64,000 nucleotides of DNA, taken from contig NZ_OZ032159.1 in the NCBI RefSeq assembly GCF_964026555.1, positions 310,001 to 374,000 on the forward strand, written 5' to 3'. Below the pieces are notes generated by a model. The model saw nothing but the letters and a program-made list of their open reading frames with translations, was not told the DNA's origin and made no database searches. The DNA comes from Candidatus Tisiphia endosymbiont of Beris chalybata (GTDB lineage: Bacteria > Pseudomonadota > Alphaproteobacteria > Rickettsiales > Rickettsiaceae). The translations under genes were made by a program, and so were the position numbers. Shown here piece by piece: positions 9,597 to 19,316 of the stretch; position 1 is the first letter of the stretch, and every line of letters starts with the position of its first letter.

Positions 9597-12031
9597 CATA
9601 TATGATTATTATTAAGCCCCCTTTGCTGACCGAGGCAAGTTTCTCAAGGGTAGTGCTTGATAGAGAGGGTGAACTCATGAGAATGTCACTTTCGTTAGAC
9701 CAGAAATATAGATTATATGTGCCTCTTACTGACATTTCTCCAAAATTAATACAAATTATTCTATTATATGAAGATCAATATTTTTATAGCCACATAGGAA
9801 TAAACCCTAGCTCGTTGTTAAATGCTTTTGTTAAGACCTATATTACAGGTAACCGAAAGGTTGGGGGTTCAACTATTACTATGCAAGTAGCGCGGATAAA
9901 ATTTGCTATTAACTCAAAGAATATAATAGGAAAATTATGGCAAATTATTAAAGCAATACATTTAGAGTTACATTACACAAAAAATGAAATTTTAGAAGCG
10001 TATTTAAACCTTGTTCCTTATGGAGGGAATATTGAAGGGGTGGGAGCAGCAAGCTATATCTATTTTAGGCGGCCAGTAAAGGATTTGAATATAATTGATA
10101 GCGTAACCCTTGCAATAATACCCCAGCACCCTGTTAAAAGATCTCCCCAAAGTAACGGCACCTTTAATACTGAGCAGATAATGCTTACCAGAAAACGTTT
10201 GTTTAATCGTTGGGTGCAAGTCCACCTCGAAGATAAAGTATATGAAAAGCTTCTTCACTTACCCATAACGTTTAACTCTACTAAAGAATTACCGTTTTTA
10301 TCACCTCAATTTACTTTATCCTTGCTTGCTAATTATAGTAGTAACATTATTTCCTCAACTTTAGATAAGGATTTACAAATTACCTTAGAAAAACAAATAA
10401 CAAATTATGTAAATTCATACAGTAATTATGGGATACGTAATAGCGCAGCTCTACTTATTGACTTTATTAATATGGAGGTATTAGCTAGTGTTGGCTCAGC
10501 GGATTTCTTTAACAGCTCTATTGATGGTCAAGTTGATGGGACCAGGGCTAAACGTTCTCCCGGCTCAACCCTTAAACCATTTGTGTACGCTTTAGCCTTT
10601 GATCAAGGTCTAATCCATCCTTTAACGGTACTGCAAGATTTACCACGGCAATACGGTAATTACCTAGCAGAAAATTTTGATAGTAAGTTCATGGGTCCTA
10701 TTAGTGTTCGTGAATCATTAATCAAAAGCAGAAATATCCCGGTTTTATATCTTGCTTCACAACTTAACTATCCAACTTTCTATGAATTTTTGCGCAGCGC
10801 TAATATTACTAAACTAAAAGCTTTTCCCTATTATGGACTAACTATGGCTCTGGGCTCGGTGGAAGTCACTATGGAAGAATTAGTAAAGTTATACGCTATG
10901 CTAGCGAATTTAGGGGTATATCAAAACCTTAACAAAATTAGAGATAATAATATATCTAGTCAATTTCAGGAAATGGCTACAGGTGCCCACAAGGAGCAAA
11001 AGCAATATAATAGTCAAACCTACGTCAACACCAGCAGCCCCGTCGTGCCACCCCACCACCCCTTACAAGGGGAAGGAGAGAATATAAAGCCAAAGGTGAG
11101 ACTCTTAAGTAAGGAAGCTAGCTATTTAACCTTAGATATTTTAAAAGATATAGGGCAGCCAGGATTTAATTATAATATGGCTAACCTTAATAGCAGGCTA
11201 CCAGTTTACTGGAAAACAGGTACTTCAAGCTCATTTCGGGATAGCTGGGCTATTGGAATATTTGGAAAATATGTACTTGCAGTATGGGTGGGCGATTTTA
11301 AAGGAAATACTAGAGGAACATTTATTGGAGTCAAGACAGCCGCCCCCTTATTTTTTAATATCATAAATGCTATAGTAGATAAAAAAGCTAGTGAAGATCT
11401 ATTGTTAAATAAATACCCGGAACTAAAAATTACTAAAGTAGCAGTATGTGCCGATACGGGAGAGGTAAATAATAATTCATGCTTGGTGAAAGCTATCACT
11501 TGGTTTATTCCAGGGGTCTCTCCAATAAAACCAACTGGTATATATCAAAAAATTGTGTTACCTACTACTAATATACCTCGTGTAGAATTGGCGCCAAGCA
11601 GGGAAGGTGAAGGCGTCTTATCGCCCCAAACCGCAGGGCGCCCTGAGTCATGTGAAGATCCCCGCACCGGAATCTTCCGCCAATTCCCAGCAGGAGTAAG
11701 CTGCGAAAAAAGTCTATTATCTAAAGAGCCTAATATTTTAGGCAAGGAAGAGGATGATCATACTCCTTTAGCGGTTAGTTATAAAAAATTAGAAATTACT
11801 TCTCCCTTAAAGAATGTTATATATTCACTAAAAAATAACAATCAAATAATTTTATCTGCCAATACGGATTCTAGAGCCAAGGAAATTTTTTGGTTCGTTG
11901 ATAATAAGCTGATAGGGCGAACAACCCCCAACCAACCATTATCATGGACAGCTAAACCGGGCAAAATGGTGTTACGGGCGGTGGATAATAATGGAGCAAG
12001 TGATACGCAATTGATAATAACCAGCAATTAG
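9536..12031 (+). CDS. pbpC: Penicillin-binding protein 1C, N-terminus replaced by IS982 end
   Basis: Bifunctional peptidoglycan glycosyltransferase and transpeptidase. The GT51 domain has the catalytic Glu in YEDQYFYSHIG (residue 79) and GGSTITMQ (110-117). The transpeptidase has STLK (344-347), SRN (398-400) and KTGTS (560-564). A BiPBP_C-like beta domain closes the protein (about 740-831). All catalytic motifs are intact. Residues 1-22 are translated from the IS982 end and the duplicated target. The native reading begins at MIIIKPP (ATG 9602), with the true anchor lying before the IS at 8513. The new head (MTLLGYPILLSILKK) is weakly hydrophobic and might or might not anchor the enzyme. Two linker inserts at about 470-520 and 680-725 are richer in G and C than the flanks and look like inserted repeats. 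Without its anchor the enzyme may be inactive in vivo; this is inference. Confidence 0.85.
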   Translation: MTLLGYPILLSILKKSRTWRSYMIIIKPPLLTEASFSRVVLDREGELMRMSLSLDQKYRLYVPLTDISPKLIQIILLYEDQYFYSHIGINPSSLLNAFVKTYITGNRKVGGSTITMQVARIKFAINSKNIIGKLWQIIKAIHLELHYTKNEILEAYLNLVPYGGNIEGVGAASYIYFRRPVKDLNIIDSVTLAIIPQHPVKRSPQSNGTFNTEQIMLTRKRLFNRWVQVHLEDKVYEKLLHLPITFNSTKELPFLSPQFTLSLLANYSSNIISSTLDKDLQITLEKQITNYVNSYSNYGIRNSAALLIDFINMEVLASVGSADFFNSSIDGQVDGTRAKRSPGSTLKPFVYALAFDQGLIHPLTVLQDLPRQYGNYLAENFDSKFMGPISVRESLIKSRNIPVLYLASQLNYPTFYEFLRSANITKLKAFPYYGLTMALGSVEVTMEELVKLYAMLANLGVYQNLNKIRDNNISSQFQEMATGAHKEQKQYNSQTYVNTSSPVVPPHHPLQGEGENIKPKVRLLSKEASYLTLDILKDIGQPGFNYNMANLNSRLPVYWKTGTSSSFRDSWAIGIFGKYVLAVWVGDFKGNTRGTFIGVKTAAPLFFNIINAIVDKKASEDLLLNKYPELKITKVAVCADTGEVNNNSCLVKAITWFIPGVSPIKPTGIYQKIVLPTTNIPRVELAPSREGEGVLSPQTAGRPESCEDPRTGIFRQFPAGVSCEKSLLSKEPNILGKEEDDHTPLAVSYKKLEITSPLKNVIYSLKNNNQIILSANTDSRAKEIFWFVDNKLIGRTTPNQPLSWTAKPGKMVLRAVDNNGASDTQLIITSN

Positions 12032-12096
12032 GTCCTGTGAAGGGATTTTGCAAGAAAATTTAAGTTTTATAAAAATTATAATTATAAAGGATTAAA

Positions 12097-13152
12097 ATGA
12101 TTGTTTTAGATAAAGCCATTTTTTGGGGTATCATTATTGGGGGTTTGATTGCTTCTTTAATATTAATCTCGGATATCTTAACGCCCTTTTGTATTGCCGG
12201 GGTAATATCTTACTTATTACAACCAGTAATTTATAAGCTTTCCCACCGCCATAAATATCCGCGAAATATGATAGTGGCGATAATTTTTGGCTTATTTGTT
12301 AGTATTTTTATTGTGGTGGTAGCGGTCATATTACCAATAATATATCAACAAATAACGTTGCTTATTAGTAAAATTCCTACTTATAAAGATTATTTACAAA
12401 CAGAATTAATTCCCCTTATTACCGCTAAAATTCAAGCAGTAGAACCATCCATAGCTAATCAAATAAAAGATTTAATTAATAATTTGGCTAATAGTCTCTT
12501 CTCTATGATGACTAGCCTAGCTAATAATATTTGGCATTATACGATGGTGACCATCAATGTATTTCTGATCCTGGTATTAATTCCTATTATTTTATTTTAT
12601 TTTCTACGAGATTGGGGTAAAATCATCACGACTATAGATAATTTATTGCCTCTAAAAAATAAACAAAAGATTAAGCAAATGTTAACTGCTATTAATAATA
12701 CTTTAGCTGCTTATGTAAGGGGACAACTTAATATTTGTTTATTATTATCAACTTATTATAGTATTGCCTTATGGCTTGTTGGGGTGGATTTAAGCGTATT
12801 GTTAGGTGTTTTATCTGGTTTTTCTATAATTATCCCATTTGTGGGGGTATTTATAACTTTTTTCCTGACAATGATAGTGAGTTACTTTGCTTTAGGGATA
12901 GGGAATAAATTATTTTATATAGCTATTATATATATTATTGGCGTGCTGGTTGAGGGTTATATATTAACCCCTAAAATGATAGGAGATAAAATAGGGCTAC
13001 ACCCTTTATGGATAATATTTGCGGTTCTGGCGCTTGGTAATTTATTTGGTTTTATTGGGATATTTTTTGCGGTGCCTATGGCAGGTATAATAAAAGTGTT
13101 ATTTTTAAGCACTATTGAATTATATAAATCTAGTAAGTTTTATAAGTCTTAA
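12097..13152 (+). CDS. perM: AI-2E family (PerM-like) membrane transporter
   Basis: A 351-residue polytopic inner-membrane protein. Hydrophobic helices occur in the N-terminal 75 residues. A soluble, mostly helical stretch follows (about 85-145), and then at least five helices with the conserved family segments VLIPIILFYFLRDWG and PFVGVFITFF. The AI-2E/PerM family exports small molecules or ions, and the substrate is unknown here. The start ATG follows AAAGGATTAAA. It lies 2 bp before hdaA, so the two are almost certainly co-transcribed; the perM-hda pairing is common in alphaproteobacteria. Confidence 0.88.
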   Translation: MIVLDKAIFWGIIIGGLIASLILISDILTPFCIAGVISYLLQPVIYKLSHRHKYPRNMIVAIIFGLFVSIFIVVVAVILPIIYQQITLLISKIPTYKDYLQTELIPLITAKIQAVEPSIANQIKDLINNLANSLFSMMTSLANNIWHYTMVTINVFLILVLIPIILFYFLRDWGKIITTIDNLLPLKNKQKIKQMLTAINNTLAAYVRGQLNICLLLSTYYSIALWLVGVDLSVLLGVLSGFSIIIPFVGVFITFFLTMIVSYFALGIGNKLFYIAIIYIIGVLVEGYILTPKMIGDKIGLHPLWIIFAVLALGNLFGFIGIFFAVPMAGIIKVLFLSTIELYKSSKFYKS

Positions 13153-13154
13153 AC

Positions 13155-13835
13155 ATGATCCAAGATTCACAGCAATATATATTACCGTTATTTGATAATG
13201 TTTTATATCCTCTGGATAATTTTATTAATTCCCCTTCTAATCAAGCCGCTTATGAAGCAATTAATAATTGGCCTAATATTTGGGGGATAAAACCATATGA
13301 GCTGGTACTGTTAATTTACGGCCCTTCTTCTTCTGGTAAAACCTATCTTACTAAAATATGGCAAAGTTTAACGGATGCTTTGGTTATTACTAAAGATTTA
13401 AATATATTAAGCAATGAGTTAATCTCACGTTATAATGCTTTTATTATAGAGGATATAGAAGGGCTAGAAGAGCGCGAAATACTTCATTCTTTTAATTTAC
13501 TCAATGAGTCGGGTAAATATTTATTAATGACTACCAGTAGTTTGACTAATAGCTTTGCCTTGCCGGATTTATCTTCGCGGATTAATGCCAGCTTACAGAT
13601 AAAGATTAACCCTGCTGATGATGAATTAATAACGAAATTAATTTTTAAATACTTTTCTGAGCATTCAATCATGGTGAACGAGCAGGTAATCAAATATTTA
13701 TTAACTCATTTGCCTCGGCAATGTGCCGAAATAATAAAAACACTAGCCAAGATCACCCATTTTGCTTTAGTCCATAAACATGCTATTACTATTTCTTTGA
13801 TTAAAAATGTGCTCTCTAACGCCTCTAGTGACTGA
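13155..13835 (+). CDS. hdaA: HdaA, DnaA-related replication regulator
   Basis: A 226-residue AAA+ protein homologous to the ATPase core of DnaA but lacking the DNA-binding domain. Walker A is GPSSSGKT (residues 56-63), the Walker B-like stretch is AFIIEDIEGL, and the sensor/arginine-finger stretch is PDLSSRINASLQIKI. In other bacteria Hda, with the beta clamp, stimulates ATP hydrolysis by DnaA after initiation. The N-terminal QQYILPLFDN segment resembles the clamp-binding box (QxxLxLF type) found at the start of Hda proteins. The usual length is about 220-240 residues. It follows perM by 2 bp. Confidence 0.88.
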   Translation: MIQDSQQYILPLFDNVLYPLDNFINSPSNQAAYEAINNWPNIWGIKPYELVLLIYGPSSSGKTYLTKIWQSLTDALVITKDLNILSNELISRYNAFIIEDIEGLEEREILHSFNLLNESGKYLLMTTSSLTNSFALPDLSSRINASLQIKINPADDELITKLIFKYFSEHSIMVNEQVIKYLLTHLPRQCAEIIKTLAKITHFALVHKHAITISLIKNVLSNASSD

Positions 13836-14112
13836 AAATCCCCAGGTCTAATTTTTTCCTATCTCCTGTTTACAAGTTTTTGTGTCTTAAAATATCTTTT
13901 TCTATCAATTTTTCTAATAAAGCACTTGCTTTATTTTCATTAATATTTTATATTGCCCTCGATTAAAAAATATTAATATTTTAATATATACATTAATACT
14001 TTAATCGTTATGCAACCACAACTGTAGTTTGGTAGTTTTGATAAAATAAAAACCAAAAAGACAGGTTTGTTGGTTAAAAGAATTTATATTAATTAAGAAG
14101 GAGATAAAGGAT

Positions 14113-15093
14113 ATGCTACCCTTAAAGGAGATACGACATGCTGGAAGCCCTCTGGGCAAGACATTAGACTCGTCAGTCACAAGTACTAATAATTCCAATT
14201 GGCGCACAAAAGAGAATCTGAAGCCGGAAAAAAAGAGTAATAGTAAGTCTACTAATCAAGAACCAGGTAGTGGTGCAGGTGAGTTTGATGAGCTTGTAGA
14301 TGAGTTGAATGAGTTTATTAACGTTCCTGCTAATAATACTATAGACTCAAACAATACTGGCGGCGGAATACAAGAATCTTGGCGTGGGGCACAACCAAGG
14401 AATATAACAGAGGATATAGGTTTAATACTTACTGAGGGGGATCAGGGGCTGCCGGATGGAATACAAGACTTCAGAGCGTGGTACCAGGAAAATAACCACT
14501 CTACATTCCAGCCCTTTGTTAGGGGTGCTCCTATGTCTAGTACGTTTACCCCTGCTTTAAATGGACCAAATAACCCTAATGATTTAGTGTCTGCTCTAAA
14601 AAATCATCCATGGTTTACTGCTACTATGGCCAGCTTAAGCATAATAGGGTTCGTGGCACTTGGATCCTTGGGATGCCAGGGAGCCAAAAAGCTATATAGT
14701 TGGGGTATGAAGATGGTGGTAAATTCGGATCCCCATGTATCCCACCCGCAGGCTGGTGGAACAGCTGTTGATACAGAAATGCAACCAATGCGGAAGAATC
14801 CTAGCAAAGATACGGCCCTTTATAACCTTGCCCCACAGGACGAGGAATCTGAAGGGGTAACAAAGAAAACCCAGGATTGTAGTACTACTACCGCTCCGCC
14901 TGTGCCAGACCATCAAATGGCTCAGCCTTTTCTTCTGAACCCATCTGATAATGAGTGGAGAGAGGTAGCATTTAAGCGGCAAGCAGCGGGAGCAAGCTAT
15001 ATTGATCTTCTCAATAACCAATCTGACACTATAGAGCCTATAAAAGTGTTAGGTGATTTCAACTCACAAATTATTGATAGTATAGACCCTTAA
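14113..15093 (+). CDS. Unknown protein with one central membrane segment
   Basis: I do not recognise this 326-residue protein. The start is supported by AAGGAG at about 14097 and AAAGG just before the ATG. Residues 1-150 are hydrophilic and rich in Asn, Ser, Gly and Pro, with an acidic patch (FDELVDELNEF). Around residues 168-190 there is a single hydrophobic helix (TMASLSIIGFVALGSLG), then a short basic stretch and a hydrophilic tail to the end. There is no cleavable signal peptide. The layout, two disordered arms around one helix in a gene with no conserved neighbours, would fit a secreted or host-membrane-directed protein, but that is inference. Confidence 0.6.
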   Translation: MLPLKEIRHAGSPLGKTLDSSVTSTNNSNWRTKENLKPEKKSNSKSTNQEPGSGAGEFDELVDELNEFINVPANNTIDSNNTGGGIQESWRGAQPRNITEDIGLILTEGDQGLPDGIQDFRAWYQENNHSTFQPFVRGAPMSSTFTPALNGPNNPNDLVSALKNHPWFTATMASLSIIGFVALGSLGCQGAKKLYSWGMKMVVNSDPHVSHPQAGGTAVDTEMQPMRKNPSKDTALYNLAPQDEESEGVTKKTQDCSTTTAPPVPDHQMAQPFLLNPSDNEWREVAFKRQAAGASYIDLLNNQSDTIEPIKVLGDFNSQIIDSIDP

Positions 15094-15539
15094 GGGTGCG
15101 TACAGGGTATTTATCTTTAAGTATGCATGGCTGTTATGCTGGCCATATACTATCGTGTATGTATCATAATGATATAAGCTATACTCACGATTCCGTTGCT
15201 TAAATCTTACGAATGGGATTTAGCTACTATTATTTTTGAGATTTAATTTCTGGTAAATATGTTCTTCTATTTCTGAAGAACATATTTATGCAGGAAAGTC
15301 ATTATGTTTTAAAAATATCCCCCTCTACCTTGTACATTAATTTCACCTATAATCTCTTCCCCAATTCTTGGCTTATTACCCATAAATTTCAACTTTTCAA
15401 ACCCCCTTCTATCCAGAAAAGTAATCTATTTTAACACAACCCCTACTAAAGTTGTGACAAAAATGTTATAAAAGTAGTTGCTTTCTTTGCTATTAGCTAT
15501 TAACGTATAAATTCATAATTAGCTTTTAAGGGTAGGTTC
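15094..15539. other. Intergenic region upstream of ntrX with a perfect hairpin
   Basis: These 446 bases hold no supported gene. At 15255-15267 and 15275-15287 a perfect 13-bp inverted repeat (AAATATGTTCTTC, loop of 7) forms a strong hairpin. No T-run follows it on either strand, so it is not a standard terminator. The end of the region (from about 15430) must contain the ntrX promoter, but I could not pick one with confidence. Confidence 0.5.
15255..15287. repeat. Perfect 13-bp inverted repeat
   Basis: The arms 15255-15267 and 15275-15287 are exact reverse complements around the 7-base loop TATTTCT. It may be a transcript-end or processing hairpin for the unknown gene ending at 15093, or an operator for the next gene. 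Confidence 0.6.
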
Positions 15540-16967
15540 ATGTCCACAATGTCGTTAGATGTTCTTGTTGTTGATGATGAAATAGATATTAGAGATTTAG
15601 TGTCAGATATTTTAAAAGACGAAGGGTTTACGGCGCGTACAGCCGCTGATAGCACTCAAGCCTTTAAAATGCTGCATGATAAAATTCCTTCTGCGATAAT
15701 TCTAGATATTTGGCTACAAGGTAGCGAACTTGACGGGCTGGGAATTTTAGAGATCGTGAAAAAACGTTATCCTTTAATCCCGGTTATAGTAATAAGCGGC
15801 CATGGCACTATTGAAACAGCGGTAAGTGCTATTAAAATGGGAGCTTACGACTATTTAGAAAAACCTTTTACGCATGATAAGCTCATAATCTTGTTAAAAC
15901 GTGCGTGTGAAGTAACCAAATTAAAACGAGAAAATATTAATTTAAAATCCAAGGTGATTGATAAAGCTGAGTTAATAGGCAATTCTCCTATCACCACTAA
16001 GCTAAAAGCAGATATTGATAAAATTGCTTTAACTACTAGCAGGGTATTGATTCAAGGTAAAATTGGCAGCGGTAAAGAGTTGGCAGCTAGGTTAATTCAT
16101 AAACAATCAAAACGTGCTAATGCACCCTTTGTGGTATTCAGCCCTATATGTATGAGCCTTGAAAAAATTAACCAAGAATTATTTGGAGGATATGAGGAGC
16201 AAGAAAACGGCGTAAGGCGCTTATCCGTATTAGAAGTAGCTAATAATGGCACTTTATATATTGATGAAATAATAGCTCTGCCTTTGGCTTTACAAGCCAA
16301 ATTACTTAAATTTTTACAAGAGCAAACATTTGATAAAGCAGGGAATAAATCCGTAAAACTTGATGTAAGATTTATTACGGCTACTTCTAGAAATATACCG
16401 GAAGAAATTGCTAAAGGAAGTTTGTTAGAAGATTTATATCATCGTTTAAATGTCACTTTTCTTAAAATCCCATCGTTATATGAGAGAAAAGATGATATAC
16501 CAATATTAGTGAAATATTTCATCAAACAGCTTGCCAAATTTTCAGGTTTAAAGGTGCGGGAATTCTCCGATGAAACGATTGCCGCCTTGCAAGTGTATAA
16601 CTGGCCGGGTAATATAAGACAGCTGCGTAATATGGTGGAGTGGACCTTAATTATGAATCCCTTAACCTCTAATAATAGCGAGCTGATCAGACCTAATATG
16701 ATCCCCGCTGAGATTTTAGTTAATGGCCCGAGCATCAGTAAGCAAGAAGAGAACCTGGACATGATGTCTATGCCTCTTAGAGAAGCAAGAGAAGTATTTG
16801 AAAGACAGTATTTATCAGCACAGATGACAAGATTTAATAATAATATCTCTAAAACTTCTTCATTTGTAGGAATGGAGCGGTCGGCATTGCATCGTAAGTT
16901 AAAATTACTTAATTTACATATTCCTAGTAATAAATTTCATGATGAAGAATATAGTGAGAATTTATAA
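15540..16967 (+). CDS. ntrX: NtrX-like response regulator without GAFTGA
   Basis: A 475-residue regulator of the NtrC group. The receiver domain (residues 5-125) has the acidic pair VDDE and the phosphate-accepting Asp56 in IILDIWL. The AAA+ domain (about 145-385) has Walker A GKIGSGKE (173-180) and Walker [10 protein letters not shown] Fis-type helix-turn-helix lies at about 415-462. Where sigma-54 activators carry GAFTGA, this protein has [12 protein letters not shown] (213-224), so contact with sigma-54 is not expected. This agrees with Rickettsiales NtrX-like proteins, which act in genomes lacking RpoN. Its sensor kinase is not in the window. The end overlaps the next gene by 29 bases. 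Confidence 0.88.
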   Translation: MSTMSLDVLVVDDEIDIRDLVSDILKDEGFTARTAADSTQAFKMLHDKIPSAIILDIWLQGSELDGLGILEIVKKRYPLIPVIVISGHGTIETAVSAIKMGAYDYLEKPFTHDKLIILLKRACEVTKLKRENINLKSKVIDKAELIGNSPITTKLKADIDKIALTTSRVLIQGKIGSGKELAARLIHKQSKRANAPFVVFSPICMSLEKINQELFGGYEEQENGVRRLSVLEVANNGTLYIDEIIALPLALQAKLLKFLQEQTFDKAGNKSVKLDVRFITATSRNIPEEIAKGSLLEDLYHRLNVTFLKIPSLYERKDDIPILVKYFIKQLAKFSGLKVREFSDETIAALQVYNWPGNIRQLRNMVEWTLIMNPLTSNNSELIRPNMIPAEILVNGPSISKQEENLDMMSMPLREAREVFERQYLSAQMTRFNNNISKTSSFVGMERSALHRKLKLLNLHIPSNKFHDEEYSENL

Positions 16968-18702
16968 ATTTTGTATACTCTTCGTCTTTCAATTAGTACT
17001 CGTGAGCGGCTGCTCTGCACCAGAAAGAGATGAGCATGGGTTATTGTCTCCAAGCCAAAGCGCTGTTATTAGGGATTACATAGAGGCGCAAAATAAACGT
17101 CGGTTACCTGTAAACATTAAGGGTAAATTTGGCACAAATCTAAGAGGATTAAATTTACTGCGGGTTAAGTTAATTAAGGAAGATCTGTCAGGAGTGGATT
17201 TAAGCTTTTGTGAAATATCTCTGGTAGATTTTTCAGGAACAAATTTTGAAAAGGCAATTTTTACTAAATCAGTAATTCAAGAAAGTGATTTTACAAATTG
17301 TAACCTGCAAAAAGTATCATCGTTTGGTTCAGATTTTCAAGCTTCTATATTTGGGAATGCTACCTTTCAGGATGCTAGTTTTATTCAAACTAACTTTGAA
17401 GGTACGGAGTTTATTAAAACTAATATAGAAAAAGTCAATTTTGAAAATTCACGATTTACCAGCGCTTTCTTTGATGAAAGCACTATTACTAACTCTAATT
17501 TTCAGAAAAATAATCTAGTTGAAGCTAGCTTTAAACATGCTATTATCTCTAATTCAATTTTTTATGGGGCTGATTTACGAAGAATAATAGCTAAAGAAGC
17601 TCAAATGACTGGCTGTTATTATGAATCTTCTGACTTAACAAGCGCAGACCTTGAGGGGTCTATTATTAATAATTCTGATTTTACTCATAGCTTTATTAAT
17701 AACGTGCAGCTAAAAGGTGTAAAAATTACTAATTGTCTATTTGCTTTTTCGTCAATGCAAGCAGTAAAATTCGACAATACTATTATTGCAGACTGTAACC
17801 TTACCAATACTAATTTTAATAACGCTATTTTTAATCAGGTAACAATCCAAAATAGTATTTTGGATAATAGCCATTTTAATGAAAATAATATAAGAGGGAC
17901 AGTATTAAAAGATAGTAGTGCTAAATCCGTCAAATTAAATAGAGTGAATATGACGGGGGGGGAGATTGCGAATAGTAACCTAAGTGGAATAATATTAAAT
18001 AATAGCTATATCAAACAAGCAAGTATTATTAACGCTAATTTAACTGATAGTGAAATAATAAATTCTGCGTTCCATGATACTCAATTCAAACAAGTAAATT
18101 TGACTAAAGCCTTAATTCAAAATACTTCATTTGTGGGGGATAAGTTTATATCAAGTACTTTCTATCAGAGCGCTATAATAGATTCCAATTTTCAGGAGGT
18201 AGTTTTTGCGGCTTCGCCTATTTCTAATTCTCAAATTAATAATGTTAATTATATAAAAAGTAGCTTTACTGATTCGGATTTTAAAAGAAACATTATTATA
18301 GATAGTCAAGGCTTTGGGGAAGCAAAAACCGAAGATATTATATATTCTATCAAGTCTTTAGAACAAGTAAAAGATCTAACAAAGATGAATTTTCAAGGTT
18401 TAGTATTGACTGGGCTAAACTTTAAAGAGACAGTTTTTTCAGGTTCTGTTTTTAAGAAAGTTAACTTAGCTAATTCGGTCATGCAAAATTGTACATTACA
18501 CGATAGTGACTTTACTATGGCAAATTTTAATAATGTCGACTTCAGTAATTCCTCTCTGGTGAATAGTACTTTAGAATCAGCAAAAATTTATAACGTAAAT
18601 TTTAATAATGCCGACCTGACTAACGCAAATTTTAATAAGGCATTTGTTAATAAAATATCGTTAGTTAAGACAAATTTAAAAGGGACAAGGGGCCTAAAAT
18701 AA
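16939..18702 (+). CDS. Pentapeptide-repeat lipoprotein
   Basis: A 587-residue protein. The N-terminus has a hydrophobic export segment ending in the lipobox LVSGC, so it is probably a lipoprotein anchored through that Cys. From about residue 60 to the end it consists of degenerate pentapeptide repeats of the A(D/N)LXX type, with many F or L residues at the central position (for example [16 protein letters not shown]). Such repeats form a right-handed quadrilateral beta helix that usually acts as a protein-binding surface. The start could be ATG 16939 or GTG 16954. The first overlaps ntrX, suggesting translational coupling. The specific function is unknown. Confidence 0.82.
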   Translation: MMKNIVRIYKFCILFVFQLVLVSGCSAPERDEHGLLSPSQSAVIRDYIEAQNKRRLPVNIKGKFGTNLRGLNLLRVKLIKEDLSGVDLSFCEISLVDFSGTNFEKAIFTKSVIQESDFTNCNLQKVSSFGSDFQASIFGNATFQDASFIQTNFEGTEFIKTNIEKVNFENSRFTSAFFDESTITNSNFQKNNLVEASFKHAIISNSIFYGADLRRIIAKEAQMTGCYYESSDLTSADLEGSIINNSDFTHSFINNVQLKGVKITNCLFAFSSMQAVKFDNTIIADCNLTNTNFNNAIFNQVTIQNSILDNSHFNENNIRGTVLKDSSAKSVKLNRVNMTGGEIANSNLSGIILNNSYIKQASIINANLTDSEIINSAFHDTQFKQVNLTKALIQNTSFVGDKFISSTFYQSAIIDSNFQEVVFAASPISNSQINNVNYIKSSFTDSDFKRNIIIDSQGFGEAKTEDIIYSIKSLEQVKDLTKMNFQGLVLTGLNFKETVFSGSVFKKVNLANSVMQNCTLHDSDFTMANFNNVDFSNSSLVNSTLESAKIYNVNFNNADLTNANFNKAFVNKISLVKTNLKGTRGLK

Positions 18703-19316
18703 TGTTTAATATATCATGGAACAAGAAATGCCAGAAACCCAAAGAGAGCTTGTTTCCAATGGGGGAAGCGGACACTATCACTGTATTAGGGTATTTTCAA
18801 GGGGTAGCCACTCCTGGGGAGGCTAAGCCTGTAAAATTTGATAAAGAGCAAGGTGTTAAATACGAAATAAACATAGGCGGTAAAATTTATGGATCAATCT
18901 ATGAAAAAATAATATCAGAACCTGTAACAGTTAAAATAAACTGGGATCAAAGTTTTACTATTTATAATTATAGGTCTATTCAGTTGCCAAATAAAATGGA
19001 GTTAGAACTACCTGATACTACCTTACAGATTGGGCTAATTTTAGATAATGATAGGGGGATTAAGCTCCTTCCGTGTAATGCCCTTTATTTGAAGATAATT
19101 TATCAAGATGATGGTAAATTAGTAAAATTTGGAGTGCCAGGTACGCCATTAATTTTTGATTGTAAACAGTTAAAAGAGTGCCCTGTTGTCACCAAATATC
19201 ATAACACCATCTATACTTTGCCTATTAGTAACGAGGTTTATATAGATCTAGACCAGCGTGGGGTTGTTAAAATTGGTGATGATAATCCCGCTTATTTGTG
19301 GGATCGTTGGCCCTAA
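18702..19316 (+). CDS. Unknown 204-residue protein coupled to the pentapeptide lipoprotein
   Basis: I do not recognise this protein. Its ATG shares one base with the stop of the lipoprotein gene, so the two are translated together. The predicted chain is beta-rich, with regularly spaced Ile, Tyr and Val and no signal peptide or membrane helix. There are five Cys, including the segment CKQLKEC (about 167-173). It might be a partner of the lipoprotein, but nothing in the sequence proves it. Its end overlaps by 4 bases the end of the convergent kinase-like gene. Confidence 0.6.
   Translation: MFNISWNKKCQKPKESLFPMGEADTITVLGYFQGVATPGEAKPVKFDKEQGVKYEINIGGKIYGSIYEKIISEPVTVKINWDQSFTIYNYRSIQLPNKMELELPDTTLQIGLILDNDRGIKLLPCNALYLKIIYQDDGKLVKFGVPGTPLIFDCKQLKECPVVTKYHNTIYTLPISNEVYIDLDQRGVVKIGDDNPAYLWDRWP

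Noticed and set aside
14692..15021. 109-residue frame opposite the unknown membrane protein
   Set aside because: The plus-strand frame has a good ribosome site and full coverage; the antisense frame has neither.
15255..15287. Rho-independent terminator of the gene ending at 15093
   Set aside because: The hairpin is perfect but 160 bp after the stop and lacks a T-run on either strand; kept only as an inverted repeat.
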